The translations under genes and the position numbers were made by a program. From positions 1 through 11,523 of the forward strand of contig JBKJMN010000227.1 of assembly GCA_046596405.1 (NCBI GenBank): 11,523 nt of DNA, in the 5' to 3' direction. Numbering within the stretch: position 1 is the stretch's first letter; every line of letters begins with the position of its first letter. The notes below the pieces were generated by a model. That model made no database searches and had not been told where the DNA came from. It saw only the letters and a program-made list of their open reading frames with translations. This DNA is from PALSA-1004 sp046596405. GTDB lineage: Bacteria > Pseudomonadota > Gammaproteobacteria > Burkholderiales > SG8-41. Shown piece by piece: positions 1 through 7,066 of this stretch.

Positions 1-2
1 TC

Positions 3-686
3 GTCATCGGCTGCGGCTACTACGTCGAGGACTACCAGGCGCCGGAAAACCAGTCGAAGACCGTCGAGCGTTTCGCGCAGGAAATGATCGCGCAGGTATT
101 CGAGGGCGCGTGGGGAACTGGCGTTCGCGCCGGCATCATCGGCGAGATCGGCTGTCAGGCGCAATGGACCGAACTCGAGCAGCGCGTGATGCGGGGTGCT
201 GTCATCGCGCAGGGCGAGACCGGCGCGGCGCTCAACGTGCACCCGGGCCGCCATCCGGACCAGCCGCAGGAAGTCATGGACATGATACGCGCGGAAGGAG
301 GCGATGCATCGCGTACCATCATGAGCCACCTTGATCGCACCATCTTCGACGATGAGCGCCTCTACCGGCTGGCTGACACCGGCTGCGTGCTGGAATTCGA
401 TCTCTTCGGCCAGGAGACTACTTACTACTGGCGCGCACCGGAAGTGCATATGCCGAACGACGGCATGCGCTTGAAGACCTTGCGCAAGCTTGCCGACCGC
501 GGCTGCATCGACCGCATCCTGATCTCCCACGACATCTGCTACAAGACGCGGCTGATTGAATACGGCGGCCACGGCTACGGCCACATTTTCGAGAACGTGG
601 TGCCGCTGATGCGGCGCGACTTCAGCGAGGACGAAATTCGCGCGATCCTGATTGACAACCCGCGGCGATTGCTGACCTTCACCTGA
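3..686 (+). CDS. Phosphotriesterase/PHP-family metal-dependent hydrolase, 5'-truncated by window edge
   Basis: This is the C-terminal part (227 codons visible) of an amidohydrolase-superfamily enzyme of the phosphotriesterase-related type, a TIM-barrel hydrolase with a two-metal centre. The frame is open from base 3, so the ATG at 84 is an internal Met rather than the start. Visible family landmarks are GIIGEIG (Glu codon 144-146), NVHPGR (His 240-242), SHLDR (His 327-329) and ILISHD (Asp 531-533). These correspond to the metal-bridging residue, two His ligands and the catalytic Asp. The bridging position is Glu, as in E. coli PHP, rather than the carbamylated Lys of true organophosphate hydrolases. 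The C-terminal IRAILIDNPRRLLTF motif is typical of the family. Substrate cannot be told; lactonase or a similar hydrolase is as likely as phosphotriesterase. The gene has no evident link to the pga genes downstream. Confidence 0.88.
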   Translation, partial: VIGCGYYVEDYQAPENQSKTVERFAQEMIAQVFEGAWGTGVRAGIIGEIGCQAQWTELEQRVMRGAVIAQGETGAALNVHPGRHPDQPQEVMDMIRAEGGDASRTIMSHLDRTIFDDERLYRLADTGCVLEFDLFGQETTYYWRAPEVHMPNDGMRLKTLRKLADRGCIDRILISHDICYKTRLIEYGGHGYGHIFENVVPLMRRDFSEDEIRAILIDNPRRLLTFT

Positions 687-759
687 CGTGGAACTCCGAT
701 TGCCAGGGTGCGCGTACAGCCGAGGAAAATGAAATCGGTCTTACGCAAGCAGCTTATCC

Positions 760-990
760 AATGAAGTCGAGATTGCCGTGCCGCGCGATCGCAGCGGCAG
801 TTTTGAGCCGCAACTCATCCCGAAGCAACCGTGGCGTTTTCCGGGCGTCGATGAGCGCATTCACTTGCTCTTCGCGCGCGGCATGACCCATCGCGAGATC
901 GCAACCCACTTGCAGGAAATGTTCGGTGCCGAGGTCTCTCCCAACCTGCTCTCAACGATCCATGTGTCGATGTCTCGCCTACGTTCGTAA
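760..990 (+). pseudogene. IS256-family transposase remnant (internal fragment)
   Basis: The reading frame here encodes NEVEIAVPRDRSGSFEPQLI, then RFPG, ARGMTHREIATHL and a VSPNLLSTI stretch. This is the conserved N-terminal/central block of Mutator-type (IS256) transposases, upstream of the catalytic domain. Similarity starts near base 760 and stops abruptly near 963. The last nine codons before the TAA at 988-990 look unrelated. A full IS256 transposase is about 400 residues, so only some 70 remain. The DDE catalytic residues and both ends are missing. A stop at 730 closes the frame just upstream, and the first usable start is GTG 778. It cannot transpose. No terminal inverted repeats or target duplications were recognised around it. 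Confidence 0.85.
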
Positions 991-994
991 ACAC

Positions 995-1010
995 ACGACC
1001 GCGTTGTCGT
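995..1010. repeat. Inverted repeat ACGAC-N6-GTCGT, possible regulator site
   Basis: Two perfect 5-bp arms, ACGAC at 995-999 and GTCGT at 1006-1010, are separated by six bases. The centre lies about 105 bp upstream of the -12 element of the candidate sigma-54 promoter. That is within the usual range for a bacterial enhancer-binding-protein site. Five-base arms in GC-rich DNA can occur by chance, so the functional reading is weak. Confidence 0.3.
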
Positions 1011-1093
1011 AAAATTCGAGCAAAAATACGTCGCGAGTGTGGCATTGTTCTCACTTCCACGCGTTTTTCCCCGTCAGCACACTCCAAGTGCCC

Positions 1094-1109
1094 GGGCACG
1101 GAACTTGCG
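1094..1109 (+). promoter_or_regulatory. Candidate sigma-54 (-24/-12) promoter for the pga operon
   Basis: The sequence GGGCACGGAACTTGCG closely fits the RpoN consensus TGGCACG-N4-TTGCW. The invariant GG (1095-1096) and GC (1107-1108) have exactly 10 bases between them, and the CACG and TTGC cores are intact. Only the first T and the last W differ. Transcription would start near 1120, giving a leader of roughly 300 nt before pgaA. Sigma-54 control of exopolysaccharide genes is known in some proteobacteria. Here it is a motif-based inference without a confirmed activator site. Confidence 0.5.
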
Positions 1110-1125
1110 AAAGAAACTGCAGGTT

Positions 1126-1153
1126 CGTGAATGCTTCAATTCAACGATTCACG
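1126..1153 (+). repeat. 7-bp perfect inverted repeat in the pga leader
   Basis: CGTGAAT (1126-1132) and ATTCACG (1147-1153) are exact reverse complements separated by 14 bases. The repeat sits immediately downstream of the transcription start predicted from the sigma-54-like element. It could form a weak RNA stem-loop near the 5' end of the transcript or serve as a protein operator. It is not followed by a T tract, so it is not a standard intrinsic terminator. Confidence 0.4.
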
Positions 1154-1252
1154 TCGCTGACACGCCGCAGTTTTAGCCGCCTGCTTGTCGCGCATCGATG
1201 AATGCGCCGCATACGTTAGTTGCAGGCTACAAATTATTCAACGGGAGCAGTT

Positions 1253-1282
1253 ATGAGCACAGGAATCGTGCGATGCGGTTGA
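1253..1282 (+). other. Nine-codon leader ORF with ribosome binding site, in frame with pgaA
   Basis: An ATG at 1253 is preceded by GGGAG (1243-1247) with a 5-base spacer, the best translation-initiation signal in the region. It encodes MSTGIVRCG and ends at TGA 1280-1282. The frame is the same as pgaA and stays open from 1283 into the pgaA coding sequence. It may be a regulatory upstream ORF whose translation affects pgaA, a relic of a longer pgaA N-terminus, or chance. No homology can be claimed for such a short peptide. Confidence 0.3.
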
Positions 1283-1423
1283 CGCGCGCCCGGACAATAT
1301 TCAGCCGTGGCCAGAACGTGGCGACAGCGACGCAGGTTTCGCGCATTGCGCGGGCGGCGGCTGCGGGCAGGCCTGCCGGGGGCCAGGCATATCGTTAATT
1401 TCTCCTCATCGTGGTTGCCCGCC

Positions 1424-3850
1424 GTGCGTAGGCCGGTTGCGCTGGCGCTCTTCGTGCTGATGGCGGTGTCGCCGTGGCCCGTGCTCGGCCAGACCGCGGC
1501 CGCGCGCTACGACGAAATCATCACGCAGGCCCGCAGCGGCCGGACCGCCGCCGCGATCGCCTACCTGACGGAGCTGCTCGCACGCGAGCCCGCTAATCTG
1601 CGCGCGCGTTACGATCTGATCGTCATCCTGGGCTGGGCGGGCCGCCACGCCGAGGCGTTGACGATGGCGGAGCGCATCGACAGCCAATCCGCGCCCGCTT
1701 ACGCGTTATCGAGTGTGGCGACGTCGATGCGCGCGCTCGGCCGTCCGGCCGACGCGGAAAAACTGTATCGCACGGCGCTGCTGCGCGAACCGCGCAACGT
1801 GGACGCCTGTATCGGTCTCGCGCTGGCGCTCTCGGAGATGGGGCAAGCCGGCGCCGCGCTGGTGCTGCTGCAGCAGCGCCTCGCCTCCGCATCGACTGCA
1901 GAGCAGATTGAGCTGAGGCGCGCGCAAGTAAGGATTTATACGGCGCGCGAGGACTACGCGAGCGCGGCCGATGCGCTGCGCGAAATTTCCGCGCTGGAGC
2001 CCGGCAATGCACAGGCGCGGCGCGAGCTGGCCGCTGCTTACGCGCGCGCCGGAGCAGCGGGCCTCGCGTTCGATATCCTCAAAGACGTCGCGCCGGCAGA
2101 GCGCAGCGCCGAGTGGACTCAGTCCGCCGCCGATCTGGGCGCGATGCTGATCCGGTGGGGGGAAGTCCAGATCAAGCACGAAAGCGGTCCCGCGCGGTTC
2201 GCCGAAATCGATCGCGCGATCGCCGACAACGCCTGGCTGCTCGCCGAACTGGCGGCTGATCCACATAAAAACGCGGACGCGATCCGGCGCGCGCGCTACG
2301 ACCGCGTGCTCGCGCTGCGCGTACGGGTGCGCATGCCGGAAGCCGTCGCCCTGTTCGAAGCGATCAGCGCCGAAAACCCGGACCTTCCGCCGTACGTGAT
2401 TACGGCCGCCGCCGACGCTTATCTTTATCTCGAGCAGCCGCAGCGCGCGCGCGATCTTTACCTGCTCGCCCAGGAAAAATCCGGCGCCGCCGATCCCGGC
2501 ATGGGTCTCTTCTACGCCTACATCGAGACCGAACAATTCGCCGAAGCCTACGCGCTCGTCGACAAGAAAGTGCTGCAGACCCCGAAGTACGATATCAGCT
2601 ACACGCCGCCGCGGCCCAATGAAACCTACCTGAGCCTGCGGGTCGCGCAAGCGATGGCGAGGAGTTACGGCGACGAGCAGGGCGCCGCCGGCCAGCTGCT
2701 CGACGAACTCCACCGGCAGGCGCCGTTCGACTCCGACCTGCGGGCGGCACGCGCGGCCTGGATGAACGCGCGCGGCTGGCACCTGCGCGCCGAAACCGAA
2801 CTGCGCACACTGCTTAACGAAGATCCAGCGTTCGCGTCGGCGCGCATAGAGCTCGCGAAGACCCGCCTCGCGTTGCGGCGCTATCGCGATGCCGAACAGG
2901 AAGCAGCCGCGCTGACCGCGCTGTACCCCGAAGACAAATCGGTGCAGGGCCTGCAGCGCGACTGGAACATCCACCGCATGCGCGAGTTGGATGTCAGCAC
3001 GATGGCCGGCCGTGGCTCGGGCGGCACGCTGGGCAACCAGGATTTTGCGCTCGAAGCGCGCTTCTACTCGGCGCCGCTCGACTACAACTATCGGCTCTTC
3101 GCCCGCTCGTTCGAATCGTATGCCGACTTCGGCGACACGCACGCTTACCGCCGGCGCATCGGCGCGGGACTCGAATACCGCGACCCGCGCTTCACTGTGA
3201 CCGGCCAGCTCGCGCACGGCCGCGACGACGGACGGGATCCGTCGGCGGCCGCCAGCATCGAGTGGCGCGCGGACGATGCGTGGTCGGTGCGCCTGCGTGC
3301 TGACAGCTCCGCCGACGACATTCCGCTGCGGGCACGACCCGCGGGGATCCGCGCGCGCGCCGTGGCCGGCGAGCTCACGTACCGCTTTCACGAATCGGCA
3401 CGGCTGAGCGCATCGCTCGGGCAGCAGAATTTTTCCGACGACAACCGGCGTCAGCAGGCCGGCGCCGCGTACTTCCAGCGCCTCGTTGCGCGCCCGCACT
3501 ACAAGCTCGACGCGACGCTCGGGCTCTACGCTTCGCGCAATTCGGACCTGCCCGCGGCGCCGTATTTCAACCCCGTCAACGACCGCGCGGCCGATCTGAC
3601 GTTGCTCAATGAATGGCTGGTGTGGCGCCAGTATGCGAACGCGTTCCGGCACCGGCTCGCGCTGTCGGCGGGGCGCTACTGGCAAAGCGGTTTCGATGCC
3701 GGCCGGACCTACGGCGTGCGCTACGAGCACCAATGGGACTGGCAGGAGCGGTTCAGCCTGCGTTACGGCATCGGCCGTTCGGCGCACCCGTATAACGGGC
3801 TCACCGAGTCGCGCGAATACGCGTACATCAATATGAACTGGCGGTTCTGA
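1424..3850 (+). CDS. pgaA: PgaA, poly-beta-1,6-GlcNAc outer-membrane export porin
   Basis: PgaA carries PNAG across the outer membrane. The GTG 1424 start gives 808 residues, close to E. coli PgaA (807), and begins directly with a signal peptide (VRRP, then a hydrophobic run, likely cleaved near VLG/Q). The rest is a periplasmic TPR superhelix to about residue 515, for example GWAGRHAEAL, AEKLYRTALLREPRNVDA and RGWHLRAETELRTLL. A C-terminal domain with alternating aromatic strands then runs from about 3000 to the end, finishing YAYINMNWRF with the terminal Phe typical of outer-membrane barrels. TPR domains in PgaA bind PgaB and deacetylated polymer. The frame is open back to 1283, with other starts at TTG 1415, TTG 1346 and GTG 1307. 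None has a good ribosome binding site, so the start is uncertain, though the family assignment is firm. It is first in the operon. Confidence 0.93.
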   Translation: MRRPVALALFVLMAVSPWPVLGQTAAARYDEIITQARSGRTAAAIAYLTELLAREPANLRARYDLIVILGWAGRHAEALTMAERIDSQSAPAYALSSVATSMRALGRPADAEKLYRTALLREPRNVDACIGLALALSEMGQAGAALVLLQQRLASASTAEQIELRRAQVRIYTAREDYASAADALREISALEPGNAQARRELAAAYARAGAAGLAFDILKDVAPAERSAEWTQSAADLGAMLIRWGEVQIKHESGPARFAEIDRAIADNAWLLAELAADPHKNADAIRRARYDRVLALRVRVRMPEAVALFEAISAENPDLPPYVITAAADAYLYLEQPQRARDLYLLAQEKSGAADPGMGLFYAYIETEQFAEAYALVDKKVLQTPKYDISYTPPRPNETYLSLRVAQAMARSYGDEQGAAGQLLDELHRQAPFDSDLRAARAAWMNARGWHLRAETELRTLLNEDPAFASARIELAKTRLALRRYRDAEQEAAALTALYPEDKSVQGLQRDWNIHRMRELDVSTMAGRGSGGTLGNQDFALEARFYSAPLDYNYRLFARSFESYADFGDTHAYRRRIGAGLEYRDPRFTVTGQLAHGRDDGRDPSAAASIEWRADDAWSVRLRADSSADDIPLRARPAGIRARAVAGELTYRFHESARLSASLGQQNFSDDNRRQQAGAAYFQRLVARPHYKLDATLGLYASRNSDLPAAPYFNPVNDRAADLTLLNEWLVWRQYANAFRHRLALSAGRYWQSGFDAGRTYGVRYEHQWDWQERFSLRYGIGRSAHPYNGLTESREYAYINMNWRF

Positions 3851-3852
3851 AC

Positions 3853-5796
3853 ATGCATTTCGTGTCTTTATTCTTTTTCCGCTTGATGTGCCTTGGCGCG
3901 CTGCTGATGCCGGCGGCCGCCCCGGCCGGTGCCGCCCAGGGCGATTACCTTGTGCTGAGTTACCACGACGTCGTCGCCGACGTGCGCGAGCATCTCGATC
4001 CGGATTCCGTCGACATCGAGGAATTTCAGCGCCAGCTCGCATGGTTGCGCGGCCACGGTTATGTAGCGGTCAGCCTCGCCGAGATCATCGCCGCGCGCAG
4101 CGGCGGCAAGCCGCTGCCGGCCAAAGCGTTTCTGCTGACCTTCGACGATGGCTACCGCAGCGTCTACACCCGCGTATTCCCGCTGCTGAAACTCTATCGC
4201 TATCCGGCGGTTGTCGCGGTCGTGGGCAGTTGGATGGAAGCCGCGCCGGACGCGGCTATCGACTATGGCGGCGTGCAGCGCACGCGCGGCGACTTCGTCA
4301 CTTGGCCGGAACTGAAGGAAATGGCCGATTCCGGGCTCGTCGAGGTCGCCTCGCATACGTACGACCTGCATAAGGGCCTTGTCGCCAACCCCCAGAACAA
4401 CGTCCAGCCCGCGGCGACCACCCGCCGCTACGATCCGGCGAGTCGCAGCTACGAGACCGATGCGGACTATGCCGCGCGCATCCGTGCGGACCTCGAGCAC
4501 AGCGCGCGCGTGATCGGCGAGCGCGTGGGCAAAAAACCGCGCGCCATCGTGTGGCCGTACGGCGCGTATTCGAAAAATACCAATGCGATTGCACGCGACA
4601 CGGGCATGACGGTCGCATTCAACCTGCAGGACGGTTTGAACCCCGCGGCGCGCCCGCTCGACGGCATTCGCCGTACGCTCGTACGCTATATCTCCACGCT
4701 CGGTGAATTCGTCGGCCTGCTTACGCCCGCGCAGCGCCCGCCGATGCAGCGCGTCATCCACGTCGACCTCGATTACATCTACGATCCGGACCCGGCGCAG
4801 CAGGAGCATAATCTCGGCCGCCTGCTCGACCGCGTCAAGGCGCTCGGCGTCAACACGGTCTATCTGCAGGCGTTCGCGGACCCCGACGGCAACGGCGCGG
4901 CGGACGCGGTGTATTTTCCCAATCGGCACCTGCCGATGCGCGCGGACCTCTTCAACCGCGTCGCGTGGCAGTTGCGCACCCGCGCCGGCGTCGGCGTCTA
5001 CGCGTGGATGCCGCTGCTCGCGTTCGAAATGCCGGCGGGGCATCCGGCGTCTGCGCTGCGGGTCGTAACCGCCGGGACAGGCGGGCCGGGCTATCCGCGG
5101 TTGTCGCCTTTCAGTCCCGCGGCCCGCCAGGTCATCCGCGAGATTTACGCCGATCTCGCCAAAAGCACGCCCATCGCCGGCCTCCTGTTTCACGACGACG
5201 CCACGCTCAGCGACTTCGAGGATGCAAGCGCCGCCGCGCTGCAGGTCTACGCGCGCGACTGGCGGCTGCCCGCATCGATAGAAGCGCTGCGTGCTGACCC
5301 CTCGGCGATGAAGGTGTGGGCCGAGCGCAAAACCGCCGCGCTGACCGCGTTCTCGCTCGAGCTCGCCGACGTCGTGCGTCAGTATCAGCCCGACATCCGC
5401 ACCGCGCGCAACCTGTACGCCGCAACGGTGATGACGCCCGAAGCGCAGGCGTGGTTCGCGCAGTCGCTGCCCGATTTTATTGGCGCCTACGACTACACGG
5501 CGCTGATGGCGATGCCTTACATGGAAGGCGCGAAAGATCCGCAGCGCTGGCTTGACACCTTGTTCGACCGCGTGGCCGCGGTGCCGGGCGCGCTCGACAA
5601 GACTGTATTCGAGCTGCAGGCGCGCGACTGGGCGCGGGCCCGACCCGTGCCCGGCGCGGTGCTCGCCGCGCAGGTCCGTGCACTCAGGCTGCGCGGCGCG
5701 CGGCACATCGGCTACTACCCCGATGATTTTGCGGGCAACCAACCGGCGTTCGACGAGATCCAGCCCGCTTTGTCGCAGCGGTCGGTCCTGGAATGA
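3853..5796 (+). CDS. pgaB: PgaB, PNAG N-deacetylase with C-terminal glycoside hydrolase domain
   Basis: PgaB is a periplasmic enzyme that partly de-N-acetylates PNAG, which is needed for export. Its C-terminal half is a GH153-type hydrolase acting on partly deacetylated PNAG. The protein has 647 residues (E. coli 672). The N-terminal CE4 deacetylase domain (about 30-290) shows YHD (37-39), TFDDGY (96-101, metal/catalytic Asp pair), SHTYDLH (167-173, His ligands) and WPYGAYS (234-240). The C-terminal domain starts around residue 300 (RVIHVDLDYIYDPD) and carries FHDDA (446-450), which holds the expected catalytic Asp. The signal peptide is residues 1-27, ending AGA. Unlike the E. coli lipoprotein there is no lipobox: Cys13 follows RLM near the start. 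The gene starts 2 bp after the pgaA stop with a weak ribosome binding site, suggesting translational coupling. Confidence 0.95.
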   Translation: MHFVSLFFFRLMCLGALLMPAAAPAGAAQGDYLVLSYHDVVADVREHLDPDSVDIEEFQRQLAWLRGHGYVAVSLAEIIAARSGGKPLPAKAFLLTFDDGYRSVYTRVFPLLKLYRYPAVVAVVGSWMEAAPDAAIDYGGVQRTRGDFVTWPELKEMADSGLVEVASHTYDLHKGLVANPQNNVQPAATTRRYDPASRSYETDADYAARIRADLEHSARVIGERVGKKPRAIVWPYGAYSKNTNAIARDTGMTVAFNLQDGLNPAARPLDGIRRTLVRYISTLGEFVGLLTPAQRPPMQRVIHVDLDYIYDPDPAQQEHNLGRLLDRVKALGVNTVYLQAFADPDGNGAADAVYFPNRHLPMRADLFNRVAWQLRTRAGVGVYAWMPLLAFEMPAGHPASALRVVTAGTGGPGYPRLSPFSPAARQVIREIYADLAKSTPIAGLLFHDDATLSDFEDASAAALQVYARDWRLPASIEALRADPSAMKVWAERKTAALTAFSLELADVVRQYQPDIRTARNLYAATVMTPEAQAWFAQSLPDFIGAYDYTALMAMPYMEGAKDPQRWLDTLFDRVAAVPGALDKTVFELQARDWARARPVPGAVLAAQVRALRLRGARHIGYYPDDFAGNQPAFDEIQPALSQRSVLE

Positions 5797-5800
5797 CACT

Positions 5801-7066
5801 ATGATCCAGTTCCTCAAAGACGCCACCGCGGTCCTGATCGATTACTCGTTCTACTATCCGCTCTTCATGTCGTACGTGTGGATGGCCGGCGGCATGTATT
5901 ACTACTACCGCTACGAACGCCGTACGACGCCTTCGGTCTCTCAGCCGCCCGCGCTCGCCGCCTATCCTCGCGTGAGCATCATCATTCCGTGCTTCAACGA
6001 AGGCGCGCACGCGCGCGACACGGTGAACTATGCGCTCGCACAGCAATACCCTGACTTCGAGGTGATCGCGGTCAACGACGGCAGCAAGGACGATACCGCG
6101 GCGATTCTTGACGAGATGGCGGCCAGCGCGGCGCGCCTGCGCGTGATCCACCTCGCCCGGAACCAGGGCAAGGCGGTCGCGCTGAACACGGCAGCGCTCC
6201 TGGCCGACAGCGAATTTCTGGTCTGCATCGACGGCGACGCGCTGCTCGATCACCACGCCGTGACCTGGCTAATGCTGCACTTCGGGACCGGCCCGCGCGT
6301 CGCCGCGGTCACCGGCAATCCGCGCATCCGCAACCGCTCCACGCTGCTAGGCAAAATTCAAGTCGGCGAATTCTCCTCGATCATCGGCCTGATCAAGCGC
6401 GCGCAGCGCACATACGGCCGGCTCTTCACGGTGTCCGGCGTGCTGTGCGCGTTCCGTAAGAGCGCGCTGCACCAGGTGGGTTACTGGAGCTCCGACATGA
6501 TGACCGAGGACATCGACATCAGTTGGAAGCTTGAGGTCAATCACTGGGACGTGCGCTTCGAGCCCAACGCGCTGGTGTGGATCCTGATGCCTGAAACGAT
6601 CCGCGGGCTTTGGAAGCAGCGCCTGCGCTGGGCGATGGGCGGCACCCAGGTGCTGCGCAAGAACTTTCACATCCTCAAGCTCTGGCGCAAGCGCCGCATG
6701 TGGCCGGTCTATCTCGAATACGCGTTAAGCGTGTTCTGGGCGTACACCATGCTCCTGGTGTTCGTGCTGTGGGCGCTGGGGCTCCTGGTCGCGCTGCCGC
6801 CGGAACTGCGCGTCGGCTCGCTGATCCCGTCGTGGGCGGGCGTCGTCATCGGCACGACCTGCCTCATGCAGTTCTTCGTCAGCGGGCGGCTTGACCGCCG
6901 TTACGACCCGCAACTCGGTCGCAACACATACTGGATGATCTGGTACCCGCTGGCGTTCTGGCTGATCAACGTCGCGACGACGGTGGTCGCGGTGCCGCGT
7001 ACCTTCCTGCGCGAGAAAGGCCGCCGCGCGCGCTGGGTCAGTCCCGACCGGGGATTCGTCAAATGA
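5801..7066 (+). CDS. pgaC: PgaC, poly-beta-1,6-GlcNAc synthase (GT2 glycosyltransferase)
   Basis: PgaC is the inner-membrane processive glycosyltransferase that polymerises GlcNAc from UDP-GlcNAc, acting with PgaD. It has 421 residues (E. coli 441). A hydrophobic N-terminal region (about 9-38) is followed by a GT2 domain with IIIPCFNEG, VNDGSKDD (91-98), DGDALLD (144-150, the DxD motif), TEDIDISWKLE (TED at 235-237, catalytic base region) and QRLRW (273-277, acceptor-site motif). Several membrane segments follow in the last 120 residues. All the synthase hallmarks are intact. ATG 5801 was chosen because it lies 4 bp after the pgaB stop, has GGAA upstream and matches the family N-terminus. The frame is open further upstream, but that part lies inside pgaB. 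The stop overlaps the pgaD start. Confidence 0.96.
   Translation: MIQFLKDATAVLIDYSFYYPLFMSYVWMAGGMYYYYRYERRTTPSVSQPPALAAYPRVSIIIPCFNEGAHARDTVNYALAQQYPDFEVIAVNDGSKDDTAAILDEMAASAARLRVIHLARNQGKAVALNTAALLADSEFLVCIDGDALLDHHAVTWLMLHFGTGPRVAAVTGNPRIRNRSTLLGKIQVGEFSSIIGLIKRAQRTYGRLFTVSGVLCAFRKSALHQVGYWSSDMMTEDIDISWKLEVNHWDVRFEPNALVWILMPETIRGLWKQRLRWAMGGTQVLRKNFHILKLWRKRRMWPVYLEYALSVFWAYTMLLVFVLWALGLLVALPPELRVGSLIPSWAGVVIGTTCLMQFFVSGRLDRRYDPQLGRNTYWMIWYPLAFWLINVATTVVAVPRTFLREKGRRARWVSPDRGFVK

Larger units (their letters stand above)
964..1423 (+). promoter_or_regulatory. Non-coding leader region upstream of pgaA
   Basis: About 460 bases lie between the end of the recognisable transposase homology and the chosen pgaA start. 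No long protein of recognisable family is encoded on either strand. A 66-codon frame at 1198-1398 shows no family resemblance and overlaps candidate pgaA starts. The region is locally AT-richer than the flanking genes around 1005-1030 and 1110-1260, as expected for a control region. It contains a sigma-54-like promoter (1094-1109), two inverted repeats (995-1010 and 1126-1153), and a short ORF with a ribosome binding site (1253-1282). This layout resembles the long regulated 5' leader of E. coli pgaA, but that comparison is inference. Confidence 0.5.

Noticed and set aside
1198..1398. A 66-codon frame in the pga leader
   Set aside because: It has no good ribosome binding site at its start and no family resemblance, and its end runs over the possible pgaA N-terminus. 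I treat it as chance.
1706..4042. A 778-codon open frame on the minus strand opposite pgaA, and a 652-codon one opposite pgaB (3868-5826)
   Set aside because: They mirror strong third-position GC bias in clear plus-strand genes. Their translations are Arg-rich and resemble no family, whereas the plus-strand products have full domain architecture.
5552..5800. Upstream in-frame extension of pgaC
   Set aside because: It lies inside pgaB in another frame and has shadow composition. The family N-terminus starts at ATG 5801.
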